A program made the position numbers and the translations under genes. 64,000 nt of DNA from Zymoseptoria tritici IPO323 (taxonomy: Eukaryota > Ascomycota > Dothideomycetes > Mycosphaerellales > Mycosphaerellaceae): contig NC_018214.1 in assembly GCF_000219625.1 (NCBI RefSeq), positions 1,240,001 to 1,304,000 on the forward strand, read 5' to 3'. The notes below the pieces were generated by a model that saw only the letters and a list, made by a program, of their open reading frames with translations, was not told the origin of the DNA and did not search any database. Shown in pieces: positions 11,452-21,784 of this stretch. Each line of letters opens with the position of its first letter. Position 1 is the first letter of the stretch.

Positions 11452-12432
11452 CTAATCGACCTCCATCGCATCGGGATCTGGATCCTGCTCAACCACATAG
11501 CCTGCCGCATACCCATGCGCAGTCTCTCCTACTTCAGCATGATCACTTTGACCATACCGCGCATTCATATCCTGCTGTCTTGCTTCCTCCACTGCTTTGT
11601 CCCGAGCCCTTTGTCTGGCCTCCAGTATAGCCTTCCTCACAGAGTCATGCCCCTCGTCCACAGTCAGACTTTTCGGCTCACTGTACAGTACAAGCTCTTG
11701 ACCCTCATGCTCACTGTCTCGACGGCGATTTAATACCTGCTGTGGTATCCTGCTGAAGTACTCTTCGATGTCCGGCAGAAAGATCAGCCCTTTCTCCTCG
11801 TCCGACTCGACGTCTGCCAGTTCTTCATCCAAGTCACGGACGTAGACACGATCGCGGGTGTCATCGATGTGCATGGAGTCATCGTTGCTCGTGGTCGTTG
11901 GTGTCAGGGAAGTTGGCACTGGACTCGGTGGTCGCGAGACTGGAATGTAGTAGCTGCTCGGAGCATTGCGCTCAGCACCTAGACATCAATCACATATTAG
12001 CACACTCATCCCATCTCATTGCCCGAGTTTGATGTTGACTTACCCAAATTCAAGAGGTTGAATCTCTTCGCGAAACGTTCCTGGTCGTTGCTTAGGTTGG
12101 TTGACTCATCGGCTGTCCGTTTCTTGCCCACCACCCCTCCTATTCCATTGACCACCTGCACCGAGTTGAGCATCATCGGCTGCATCTCCCATTCCGACCG
12201 TCACCCGCATTCGACTCGGCGATACATTCACTTCGCGATACAATTCCTCAGCATAGACTTTGCTGTTGTCTACCGGGAGCTCCGAGGAAGAAGGTGTTTG
12301 CTCGCGCGCCGAGTTCTGACGTTGTATGCGGAGCAGCTTGCGCCCAGCAAAGTTCCAGAATCTTTTGTCGATTTCCAGAAATTGGTCGACGACGAATCCG
12401 CAGCACACCAATCGCCTGTTCCGCTTCAGCAT
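11452..12432 (-). CDS. conserved fungal protein of unknown function (three-exon model)
   Basis: The last exon (11978-11452) and the one before it (12155-12044) are well supported: they join over a 65-base intron to read RFNLLNL then GAERNAPSSYYIPVSRPPSP. I believe I recall this segment from other filamentous ascomycetes. An upstream exon (12432-12205) containing SKVYAEELYREVNVSP joins through a 49-base intron; total 288 residues. The C-terminal half is acidic and charged (ELADVESDEEKGLIFLPDIE) and ends in a short coiled-coil-like, Arg/Glu-rich helix. I cannot name a function. The first exon and the start codon are the weak points: they overlap the leader of the divergently transcribed alanyl-tRNA synthetase gene, so the true N terminus may differ. 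Confidence 0.55.
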
Positions 12433-12439
12433 TCGCACA
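12326..12439 (+). other. predicted mitochondrial targeting extension of alanyl-tRNA synthetase
   Basis: These 114 bases encode 38 residues in frame with the main ATG of the synthetase. The segment holds six Arg and one Lys, several Ser/Thr/Asn, and no Asp or Glu, which fits an amphipathic presequence. No other ATG lies between 12326 and 12440 on the plus strand, so a scanning ribosome that skips the first start meets the cytosolic start next. Function is inferred from composition only. Confidence 0.6.
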
Positions 12440-15400
12440 ATGGCCTCCACCACGGGCACCGAGCCTGAGTGGAGTGCCGTCAAGGTTCGCAGCACCTTTA
12501 TCGAGTGAGTATCAATCTTGCACAGGACGGCGGCGGCAGATGTTCAACTATGCACACGATCAGACATTGTCACATGCGTTGAGAGGGATCGTGCAGTCTT
12601 GAGGAGAGCACACTTTTGCTACCATGCCGCCCGTCGCTGGGAATCTACATCCTCAATGATCTGACATTTCTCAGCTACTTCAAACAAAATGGCCACACTT
12701 TCGTTCCCAGCGGCAGTGTTGTACCGCTATCAGACCCGACACTCCTCTTCACCAATGCGGGCATGAACCAGTACAAGTCCATCTTCCTGGGCACCGTTGA
12801 TCCAGACTCCGACTTTGCTAAGCTCAAGCGCGCTGCAAACTCGCAGAAATGCATTCGCGCTGGTGGCAAGCACAACGATTTGGACGATGTCGGCAAGGAC
12901 TCATATCACCACACTTTCTTCGAGATGTTGGGTAACTGGTCCTTTGGCGACTACTTCAAAAAGGAAGCCATCACGTTCTCATGGGATCTTCTCACCAAAG
13001 TCTACGGACTCAAGCCGGAGAGACTATATGTGACCTACTTCGAGGGCAAGGCGGATGCCGGACTCGAGCCCGATCTTGAGGCAAGAGATCTCTGGCTGAA
13101 AGCTGGTGTCCCTGAAGATCACATCCTGACTGGTGACATGAAGGATAACTTCTGGGAGATGGGAGACCAAGGTCCTTGCGGTCCATGTTCCGAAATCCAC
13201 TACGATCGCATCGGTGGCCGCAACGCGTCCGACTTGGTGAACCAGGACGATCCGAATGTGATTGAGATCTGGAACAATGTGTTCATCCAATACAACCGCG
13301 AGCCGGACAAGTCGCTTAAATCTCTGCCCAACAAGCACATCGACACTGGCATGGGTTTCGAGCGGTTGGTGTCCATCCTCCAGGACAAGTCATCCAACTA
13401 CGACACCGATGTCTTCACACCACTGTTCAAGACAATCCAGGAGATTACTGGTGCGCGAGAATACCGTGGCACTTTCGGCGAGGAGGATGCCGACGGCGTC
13501 GACACCGCATACCGTGTCGTAGCTGATCATGTACGCTTGCTCACATTCGCTATCACCGACGGCGGAATTCCCAACAACGTTGGACGCGGCTACGTCGTTC
13601 GTCGTGTGCTTCGTCGCGGAGCTCGCTATGCGCGCAAGTACTTCAACACTGAGATCGGCGACTTCTTCTCCAAGATCGTGCCGACTCTTGTCGCGCAGAT
13701 GGGTGACATGTTCCCGGAGATCAAGAAGAAGGAGGCGGATGTCAAGGAAATTCTGAACGAGGAGGAGCTGAGTTTTGCCAAGACTCTTGATCGCGGCGAG
13801 GCCATGTTCGAGAAGTACGCCGAGCAGTGCAAAGCAAAGGGAGCGAAGGAGATGTCTGGAGCTGACGTCTGGCGGCTGTACGATACATATGGCTTCCCTG
13901 TCGATCTTACCAAGCTGATGGCGGAGGAGCGTGGTCTGGACATCAACGAGGAGGATGTCAAGGAGGCGCAAGAGAAGGCGAGAGAAGCGTCCAAGGGAGA
14001 GAAGAAGGCCGGCGCGGAACTCGTCAAGCTCAACGTGCACGACATCAATGCATTGGCGAAGATGGAAGATGTGCCAAAGACGGACGACTCGCCGAAGTTC
14101 CAAAAGGCCAACATCAAAGCTCATATCAAGGCAATTTACCACGGCGGCAAATTCGTTCAGTCGACTTCAGAGGTTCCGGAGGGCGAGCAATTCGGTGTCG
14201 TCTTGGACCGAACCAACTTCTACGCCGAGCAGGGTGGTCAAGAAAACGACACTGGCCGTATTCTCATCGATGGCGAGGCTGAGATTGACGTTCAAAACGT
14301 CCAGCTATACGCTGGATATGTCATGCACACTGGCTACATGAACTACGGCTCCTTGAAGATCAACGACGAGATCCTTTGCGAGTACGATGAGCTGCGCCGC
14401 CAACCGATCCGTAACAACCACACTGGTACTCACATCCTCAACTTTGCGCTGCGCGAAGTCCTTGGCGACGATATCAACCAGAAGGGCTCGCTCGTCGCGC
14501 CTGAGAAGCTGCGTTTCGATTTCAGCCACAAGTCTGGTGTTTCCGACGATGAGCTGCTCAAAATCGAGGAGCTCACCACGAGCTACATCCGCCAAAACAG
14601 CGAGGTCTATGCAAAGGACGTATCTCTCGCCACCGCGCGCGAGATTTCCGGGGTCCGTGCCGTTTTCGGCGAGACCTACCCTGACCCCGTCCGCGTCGTC
14701 TCCATCGGCGTTCCCGTCGAGGATCTTCTCGAGGACCCAAAGAACAACGACTGGACGAAAGTCTCCGTCGAATTCTGCGGTGGCACCCACGTCAAGAACA
14801 CCACCGAGATCAAAGACCTCGTCGTTCTCGAAGAGAGCGGTATTGCCAAGGGTATCCGCCGCATCGTCTGTGTGACCGGTCAAACTGCGCAAGAAGTCCA
14901 GCGCCTCGCGCAACAATGGGATGATAAGGTCGCACACCTCGACTCCCTGCCCTATAGCGCCGAGAAGGAAGCTCAAACCAAGGAGTCCCAACACGAACTC
15001 AACAAGCTCGAAATATCTGCCCTCGCAAAGACCAAACTCCGCGAGCGCTTCGCCAAGATCGTGAAGGCCAACCTGGACCATCAGAAGACCGCGCAGAAGG
15101 CTGAGGGCAAGAAAGTCCTCGACGCCATCGCTGAGCACTTTGACAATAACAAGGACTCCAAGTCGTTTGTTCTCAAGGTCCAGGATCCGCTTTCGCCCGG
15201 GTCCAAGGCCGTGCAGGACGCCATCAAAGTCGTCAGCTCTAAGCAGAAGGACAGGACGGTCTACATCCTTGGTACTTCCAGCGAGGGTAAAGTCGTGCAT
15301 GGATGTCACGTCTCCGCTGACGCGCAAGGCAAAGGTGCGGACGCAGGTGCGTGGTCGGGCAAGGTTGCGGAGGTGGTGGGTGGCAAGGCCGGTGGAAAGG

Positions 15401-15492
15401 GTGCGACGAGTTTGGGACAGGGTGTCAATGGAGACAAGGCGGATGACGCGGTGGAGGTCGCGAGGAAGTATCTGGAGTCGTTGAGCTTGTAG
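12326..15492 (+). CDS. ALA1: alanyl-tRNA synthetase, two in-frame starts (cytosolic and mitochondrial forms)
   Basis: Class II synthetase that charges tRNA-Ala. Exon 1 ends at 12504, a 170-base intron follows, and exon 2 runs 12675-15492. From the ATG at 12440 the protein has 960 residues, the normal size for the eukaryotic enzyme. Visible parts: [18 protein letters not shown] at the N terminus; class II motif 2 region [11 protein letters not shown]...FEMLGNW; motif 3 [19 protein letters not shown] near residue 325; the editing-site HTGTHILN near residue 602 and CGGTHV near 723; and the C-Ala domain. An in-frame ATG at 12326 adds 38 residues ([20 protein letters not shown] onward) with many Arg/Ser and no acidic residue, like a mitochondrial presequence. 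The upstream ATG has a weak context (T at -3, C at +4) and the second a strong one (A at -3, G at +4), which favours leaky scanning. In yeast, ALA1 also makes both forms from one gene. Confidence 0.95.
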
Positions 15493-15738
15493 ATGCTTTC
15501 GCCGGTGGAAGGGTACAGGATTTGCACTGGTAGATGATGAGACGAGATCATCATGCTCATGGACAGGTTTGGGAACGTTACTGAGCTGCGAGACGCAAAA
15601 GCCTGTTGCTTTCCATAGATCGCCGAGGCGTCTCTATCATCGTCTCAAAGAATCAGGACGCACAGCACATTTGAAGACATTTCATTCGATTTTGAGATCG
15701 GGACTACCTCTCTCTGCTTGGATCAGTACGTGTAATAC

Positions 15739-18045
15739 TCAATCATCGTCCACCTCCCTCGCCGCCCCAGCAGCCACCACCCTCCTCGGATCCTCCCTCA
15801 CCAACACAACCTTGCTATCCTCCTTCCTCGCCTCATCTCCCAACCCTACCCCACTATCCGCGTCCCCTCCACCCACCACTCTACCCACCGCAACCTTGTC
15901 TCCACTCGCGGGATCAATGCCCAAAATGCCACCCACATTGTTCCGATCTCCAGGCACGCTGAACTCTCGAAACGCAAATCTGTAGTCGTTCAAGTGCTGT
16001 CTCACCGCTTTGCCGAGTTTGTCTTTCGAGTTCTTGGAGTGATGGCCCGTTCCGCAGATTGCATAGACGGGCCGGTTTCCTTTGGCGTCTTTTTGTTCTT
16101 TCAGACATTCGGAGAGGTACTGCACCGCTTCTTCCGGATGTAAGCCGTGTAGATCGACGTATAACTCCTTGGAGCCCGCGCTGCCCGCTGCCAGAGCCTT
16201 GTTACGTTCGGCGTAGAGTGCGCGGGCGGCTTCGCGGTGTTTCTCCCGCATCAAGGCGTTCTCGTTCTGGCCTCGCAAGGAGAGTGCCTTGGCGCCGCGG
16301 GCGTCGTTTCGGTTCCAGGCTTGGGCGGCGGATTGGAGGAATTTGTTGCGGAGGCCGCCGTGCTTGAATGCTTCTTGTCGAGCTTTGAGGTAAGCGGAGT
16401 TGACTTTGTCGCCGGTCTCGAGCCATGGGACTTCTTTCGGAGCTGGAATCGCCATTGCTGCTGACGAGTTCTCGCGCGTGGATGTGAAAGAGCGGTTGTT
16501 GCGAAGACCGCGGCGCATGGCATCGCGGATGTTGTTGGTACTAGGTGCCGGCGAGGGCGACATGCGGACTACATGTGCGAGACTGCCAGGCTGTTGAACT
16601 GGCTGTCCCTGATTGTGGTGACCGTGTCCTCCTCGCTTGCCGTGGTGACGCTTACCAATGGGTTTGCTTGCGGCCGATCCTAGCGTAGGGAATGCTTCGT
16701 CATCCTGAAAGTCCACTCGGCCACCAGGAGTTGGAGCGCGAGAAGTGTGCCTGCTACCGGGTCGCGAATTGGGCCGGCTGCTGAGACGTGGACCTGTGGG
16801 CACGAAATTCGGAAAGAGACCCGGTGGTGCCTCGGCCATGGCTTGCTGCTGTTTTTGAAGTGCCGTGTTCAACGATCCCGCGTCTACGCTCTGGCTGTCC
16901 TCATATGGATTACTAGTTGTTGGCTGCAGGGCCGGAAAGCTGTCGTAGTCTTGTAATTGGAAATTGGGCGTGAACTGCTGTGGAGTCGTCGTTCCACTGG
17001 TGGCGAGGGAGAATTGCTGCATGAGAATCGTTGGGTCATGTGAGAACAAGCAAGAGCTCCCAGCGATGCAGTTTCCGGCCAGCCAGTACTTGCACAGATG
17101 GTTCTGCACTTCATGCGCGAATCTGCAATCTGCTCGAGCACAGTGGCCACTAGCCAACCAGTACCTGCAGACCGTAGCTGATTTCTGCTGACCAAGTGGT
17201 GTTACAGGACGCGACCCAGGTGACATGTTCTTTCCAATGAGGTACGTCCGGTTCTGTTGCTCCTGTTGCTGTTGCGCAGCCGCGGAGGCTGCTCCGCTTG
17301 CGCTTTGAGTCTCCATGATCTGACTGACGGTCTGACTCAGGTCGTACCCGTTCGCTTCGAGTATCTGCTCCAATTCTTCGTCGCTCCGGTTGTCCTGTAG
17401 TATCGAACGCAACATGTCGTATGGGCTCATGTCGGTTGTGTAGGATGACATGTAGTCAGAAGAGCTGGCGAAACCAGAATCGCCGAAGCTAGCATTGCTA
17501 CTCGTATCGTCGTTGACCAGCCAGTCGACGTTGTCACTACCATAATCACCATAGTTTTCCGAGTTGGGTAACGCCTCGCTGAACTGGTATGCGCTCAGCC
17601 GAGGGCTGTGGGGTATTACTGGAGTGGCCACGGGTAGTCTAGGAGAAGCCTTTGGTGAAGCAAATGGCGAGCCGATCGTGGAAGATTTTGTCCTCGCTAG
17701 TGCGGGTGGTTGAGGTCCGAAACCTGGTGGAACACTCGGTGTTGCGCTTGCAAATCGCGGCGAGCTCGTGCCAGAGGTGGGCGTCGCAGCTCGTTGTATC
17801 CACGGAGCAGGTGATCTCGAGCGGACCGGAACAGGCCCACGTGTGGGCGGAGATGACGAGGTTGTATCGCTCGCGGCCTTCCATTGCCAGAGCACTCCCA
17901 ATACTGCATCTTCCAGCGCTTTGCCCTTCAGGGATGTGGGTTCCGACGACAGCAGCTCTTCCAAAGTATCGGTCTTCTCCTCCTCTCCGATGTCCTCCCT
18001 GTCCAGCACGGGACGACAAAGGTCGTATATGCGTTCAGAGACCAT
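15739..18045 (-). CDS. CCCH zinc-finger and Smr domain protein
   Basis: A single exon of 768 residues. In order: a CUE-like helical segment near residues 210-250 (YDMLRSILQDNRSDEELEQI, then LEANGYDLSQTVSQIM); two CCCH fingers near 293-335 (CRYWLASGHCARADCRFAH and CKYWLAGNCIAGSSCLFSH); a long Ser/Pro/Gln-rich linker with basic Arg/Gly and His runs; then a C-terminal Smr domain from about 626, with the hallmark DLHGLHPEEAVQYL and a later GTGHHSKNSKDKLG. Smr domains are nucleases or RNA/DNA-binding modules related to MutS2; with CCCH fingers the protein probably acts on mRNA, as its metazoan and yeast relatives do in mRNA surveillance. The start MVSERIYDLC is the first Met of the frame. The gene is divergent from YTH1 across 432 bases, so two mRNA-related genes share one promoter region. 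Confidence 0.88.
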   Translation of the reverse strand: MVSERIYDLCRPVLDREDIGEEEKTDTLEELLSSEPTSLKGKALEDAVLGVLWQWKAASDTTSSSPPTRGPVPVRSRSPAPWIQRAATPTSGTSSPRFASATPSVPPGFGPQPPALARTKSSTIGSPFASPKASPRLPVATPVIPHSPRLSAYQFSEALPNSENYGDYGSDNVDWLVNDDTSSNASFGDSGFASSSDYMSSYTTDMSPYDMLRSILQDNRSDEELEQILEANGYDLSQTVSQIMETQSASGAASAAAQQQQEQQNRTYLIGKNMSPGSRPVTPLGQQKSATVCRYWLASGHCARADCRFAHEVQNHLCKYWLAGNCIAGSSCLFSHDPTILMQQFSLATSGTTTPQQFTPNFQLQDYDSFPALQPTTSNPYEDSQSVDAGSLNTALQKQQQAMAEAPPGLFPNFVPTGPRLSSRPNSRPGSRHTSRAPTPGGRVDFQDDEAFPTLGSAASKPIGKRHHGKRGGHGHHNQGQPVQQPGSLAHVVRMSPSPAPSTNNIRDAMRRGLRNNRSFTSTRENSSAAMAIPAPKEVPWLETGDKVNSAYLKARQEAFKHGGLRNKFLQSAAQAWNRNDARGAKALSLRGQNENALMREKHREAARALYAERNKALAAGSAGSKELYVDLHGLHPEEAVQYLSECLKEQKDAKGNRPVYAICGTGHHSKNSKDKLGKAVRQHLNDYRFAFREFSVPGDRNNVGGILGIDPASGDKVAVGRVVGGGDADSGVGLGDEARKEDSKVVLVREDPRRVVAAGAAREVDDD

Positions 18046-18477
18046 GGCGGTGGTGTTGTCGTTCGGTTGTGATCGTGGTGACCAAAGGAGGGTGGTTGGT
18101 TTTGTAAGTGTGTTGTATCAGCTTCAAGTACCAGCTCGGCTGTGCCTTGAAACGGTCTTCTTCGTCGGTGGCGCACAGGTGAACAACAGCACGTGAAGAT
18201 GCTGCGAGTGAATGTTGTTGAAGTCGTGATCATAAGCGAAGGTGAGTGCAGGAAGGAGTGACAGCAGTCAAGTGAACTCGCTGCCAGAAGAAGTGAGGTG
18301 AGCGACAAGTGGTTGTGAGAGTATGACGAGGCGAGCTACTTGGGGTGGTCGAAGCACCGCCCTCGCTCCGCATTTCCTGGGGCTGCGGAAGCTTGTTAGG
18401 TCTACCTTAGGTTCTACTTGGTCTGACAAACCTTTGGAGAGAGAGCTAACACATCACCAACAACACAACACCACAAC
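18046..18477. promoter_or_regulatory. shared divergent promoter, CCCH-Smr gene and YTH1
   Basis: The 432 bases between two divergent start codons must hold the promoters and 5' leaders of both genes. The YTH1 side ends in an A/C-rich leader of repeated CAACA/ACACC units just before the ATG at 18478. No specific factor site is claimed. Confidence 0.5.
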
Positions 18478-19287
18478 ATGGCAACATTGCGCCCTCTGCC
18501 CGATCAGATCCTCAATCCCGCGACAATCACTCCACCGACCTTCACCTTCGACTCCTTCCTCCGTCGTACCCTTCCGACCCTTGGAGCGCCATCCAAAACT
18601 CATCGTCCACTATGTCCGGACTTTCTCAAAAGCAACGGCGTATCATGTCCACGAGAACCCAACTGTCCCGATAGACATTTCATTCCGGTATCAGAACGAA
18701 GCGGAGTCGGCCACCTAATATGCAAACATTATCAACGAGGCTTGTGCAAGAAGAGTGCAGGAGGATCATGCGATTTCGCCCACACATTCGATCTACGAGA
18801 CGAGCGCGAGTGCAAGGAATTCTCTCGATATGGAATATGTCCGCAAGGCGACGAATGCACCTCTCTCCACATCCCACCAACATCGGAGCTACGGCGACCC
18901 GCCTGTCCACATTATGCGAGAGGCTTCTGCCCGCTAGGACCGTACTGTGAGCTTCGACATATCAAGCATCCACGCGCTTGTCCGTTCTACATGGCAGGAT
19001 TCTGTCCGAACGGACGCGCGCACCCTCCGGATTTGGACAAAGTGGTGTGTTGTGAGTTCGGAGCTCATGCGAGGTGGATTCGAGATGAGGATATGAACCC
19101 GAAGAAACCTCAAGTCAGGAAGATCAAGGATCCTGAACAGGAGAAGCGTGAACAAGAAGAGCGAGAAAATGAGTTCTACGATGAGGAGGATAGGAGAAGA
19201 GAAAGATTTGAGAGGGATGGAGGCGGAGGTGGGAGAGGAGGATGGAGAGGCAGACGTGGAGGAAGACCTTTCAAGAGGAGATATTGA
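18478..19287 (+). CDS. YTH1: mRNA 3'-end processing protein YTH1 (CPSF30)
   Basis: A single exon of 269 residues. YTH1 is the zinc-finger subunit of the cleavage and polyadenylation factor that recognises the poly(A) signal region of pre-mRNA in the nucleus. Five CCCH units are visible: C46-C57-C63-H67, C82-C90-C98-H102, C112-C121-C127-H131, C143-C151-C157-H161, and a fifth starting C168-C176. The fifth is odd: the usual short spacing after CPNGRA is broken by about ten extra residues (HPPDLDKVVC) before CEFGAHARW, and these 30 bases have no GT-AG ends. The C-terminal third is charged (coiled-coil-like Glu/Arg) and ends in an RGG-type tail (GGRGGWRGRRGGRPFKRRY). Its N terminus (MATLRPLPDQIL) starts directly before the first finger region. 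Confidence 0.93.
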   Translation: MATLRPLPDQILNPATITPPTFTFDSFLRRTLPTLGAPSKTHRPLCPDFLKSNGVSCPREPNCPDRHFIPVSERSGVGHLICKHYQRGLCKKSAGGSCDFAHTFDLRDERECKEFSRYGICPQGDECTSLHIPPTSELRRPACPHYARGFCPLGPYCELRHIKHPRACPFYMAGFCPNGRAHPPDLDKVVCCEFGAHARWIRDEDMNPKKPQVRKIKDPEQEKREQEERENEFYDEEDRRRERFERDGGGGGRGGWRGRRGGRPFKRRY

Positions 19288-20273
19288 ATCTGTGGAATAC
19301 GTTGTGTGGGCTTTTAGCGAGGCGTTGGAGGATATGGTGCTGGTAGTATGATGACTGCATTTACGATGGAAGGTCGACAGAGGCAAACCGAACCCAGCAG
19401 AACCGTCTAACGAGAGGATTTACCATACCATCGAGTATCGACGATTGGTAACCTGTTCGAATGTTGGCTGTACTTGCTGTTTACCGTTGCAATCACGCAC
19501 GCATCTACGTGCTTGAAGCAGAGGTTGGCTCGTATAGGTAAGAGAGGAGGATGTGCTAAGTATGCATGGAGGTAACCTGGCAAGATATGCTTTGTAGATG
19601 TGTAGTGTGCAAGACGTGCTAAACAGTCGTACATTTGAGCCTATTTGGTCCTTTTCACCACTGAACGAAGAAATGTATCAGCATAGCCCATACCACTCGG
19701 TCCCGACCCCGCCGGTCGCGACTACCCAAAAACGGAGCTTACAGATACTCAATTAGGAAGTTGCAAAGATCCCGGCATGAAGCACGTCTCGTGATCTCAC
19801 CCTCACGCAGCTGTGACGGCCTTGCAAGTTTCATGTTTCATGGTCGCGACCAAGCCTCCCGCCAGCATCCCATGACCATGTGAGACATCACTGATCGCGG
19901 GACGCTGTAGAAGCTCCGTGATTCGCATGTTGACCCTTCGACGCTAGACGATGTTGTGCTTGGCAAAATGTGCGGTTACCTGTTCTGTGTTGAAGGGGTC
20001 GGGGAGGAGACATGCTTCCTTGCCAGTGTATATGCTGTTTCTGAACTTGGTCGCAAAGGGTGGCCGGGAGGCTGTGCCGTTGTTTGAGGTGCATCGGTGA
20101 TGGAATATGATAAGTGAGGGCTGGTCGGTACATTCGTATGGTACTGTGGTACGATGTTGTGCTTGCGTGGTTGGTCTGACGGTATGTCATTAATATGCTA
20201 CAGTACCAGAACTCGATCGGGATTCGTTCGACTTTGGTGTTCTGGTCCTCTCTTTCTTCATCTGCGACTACAC
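19288..20273. other. intergenic between convergent genes
   Basis: A 986-base gap between the 3' ends of YTH1 (plus) and the thiolase gene (minus). It should contain both 3' untranslated regions. The open frames within it are short and unconvincing; no RNA gene was recognised. Confidence 0.4.

Positions 20274-21784
<1,511 letters not shown>

Noticed and set aside
13390..14142. 250-codon minus-strand open frame inside AlaRS
   Set aside because: It mirrors the highly biased coding strand of AlaRS and has no domain; the plus strand is clearly coding here.
14305..15327. 340-codon minus-strand open frame inside AlaRS
   Set aside because: Antisense shadow of the C-terminal half of AlaRS; Leu/Val/Asp-rich content is what the reverse of Lys/Glu/Asp-rich coding sequence gives.
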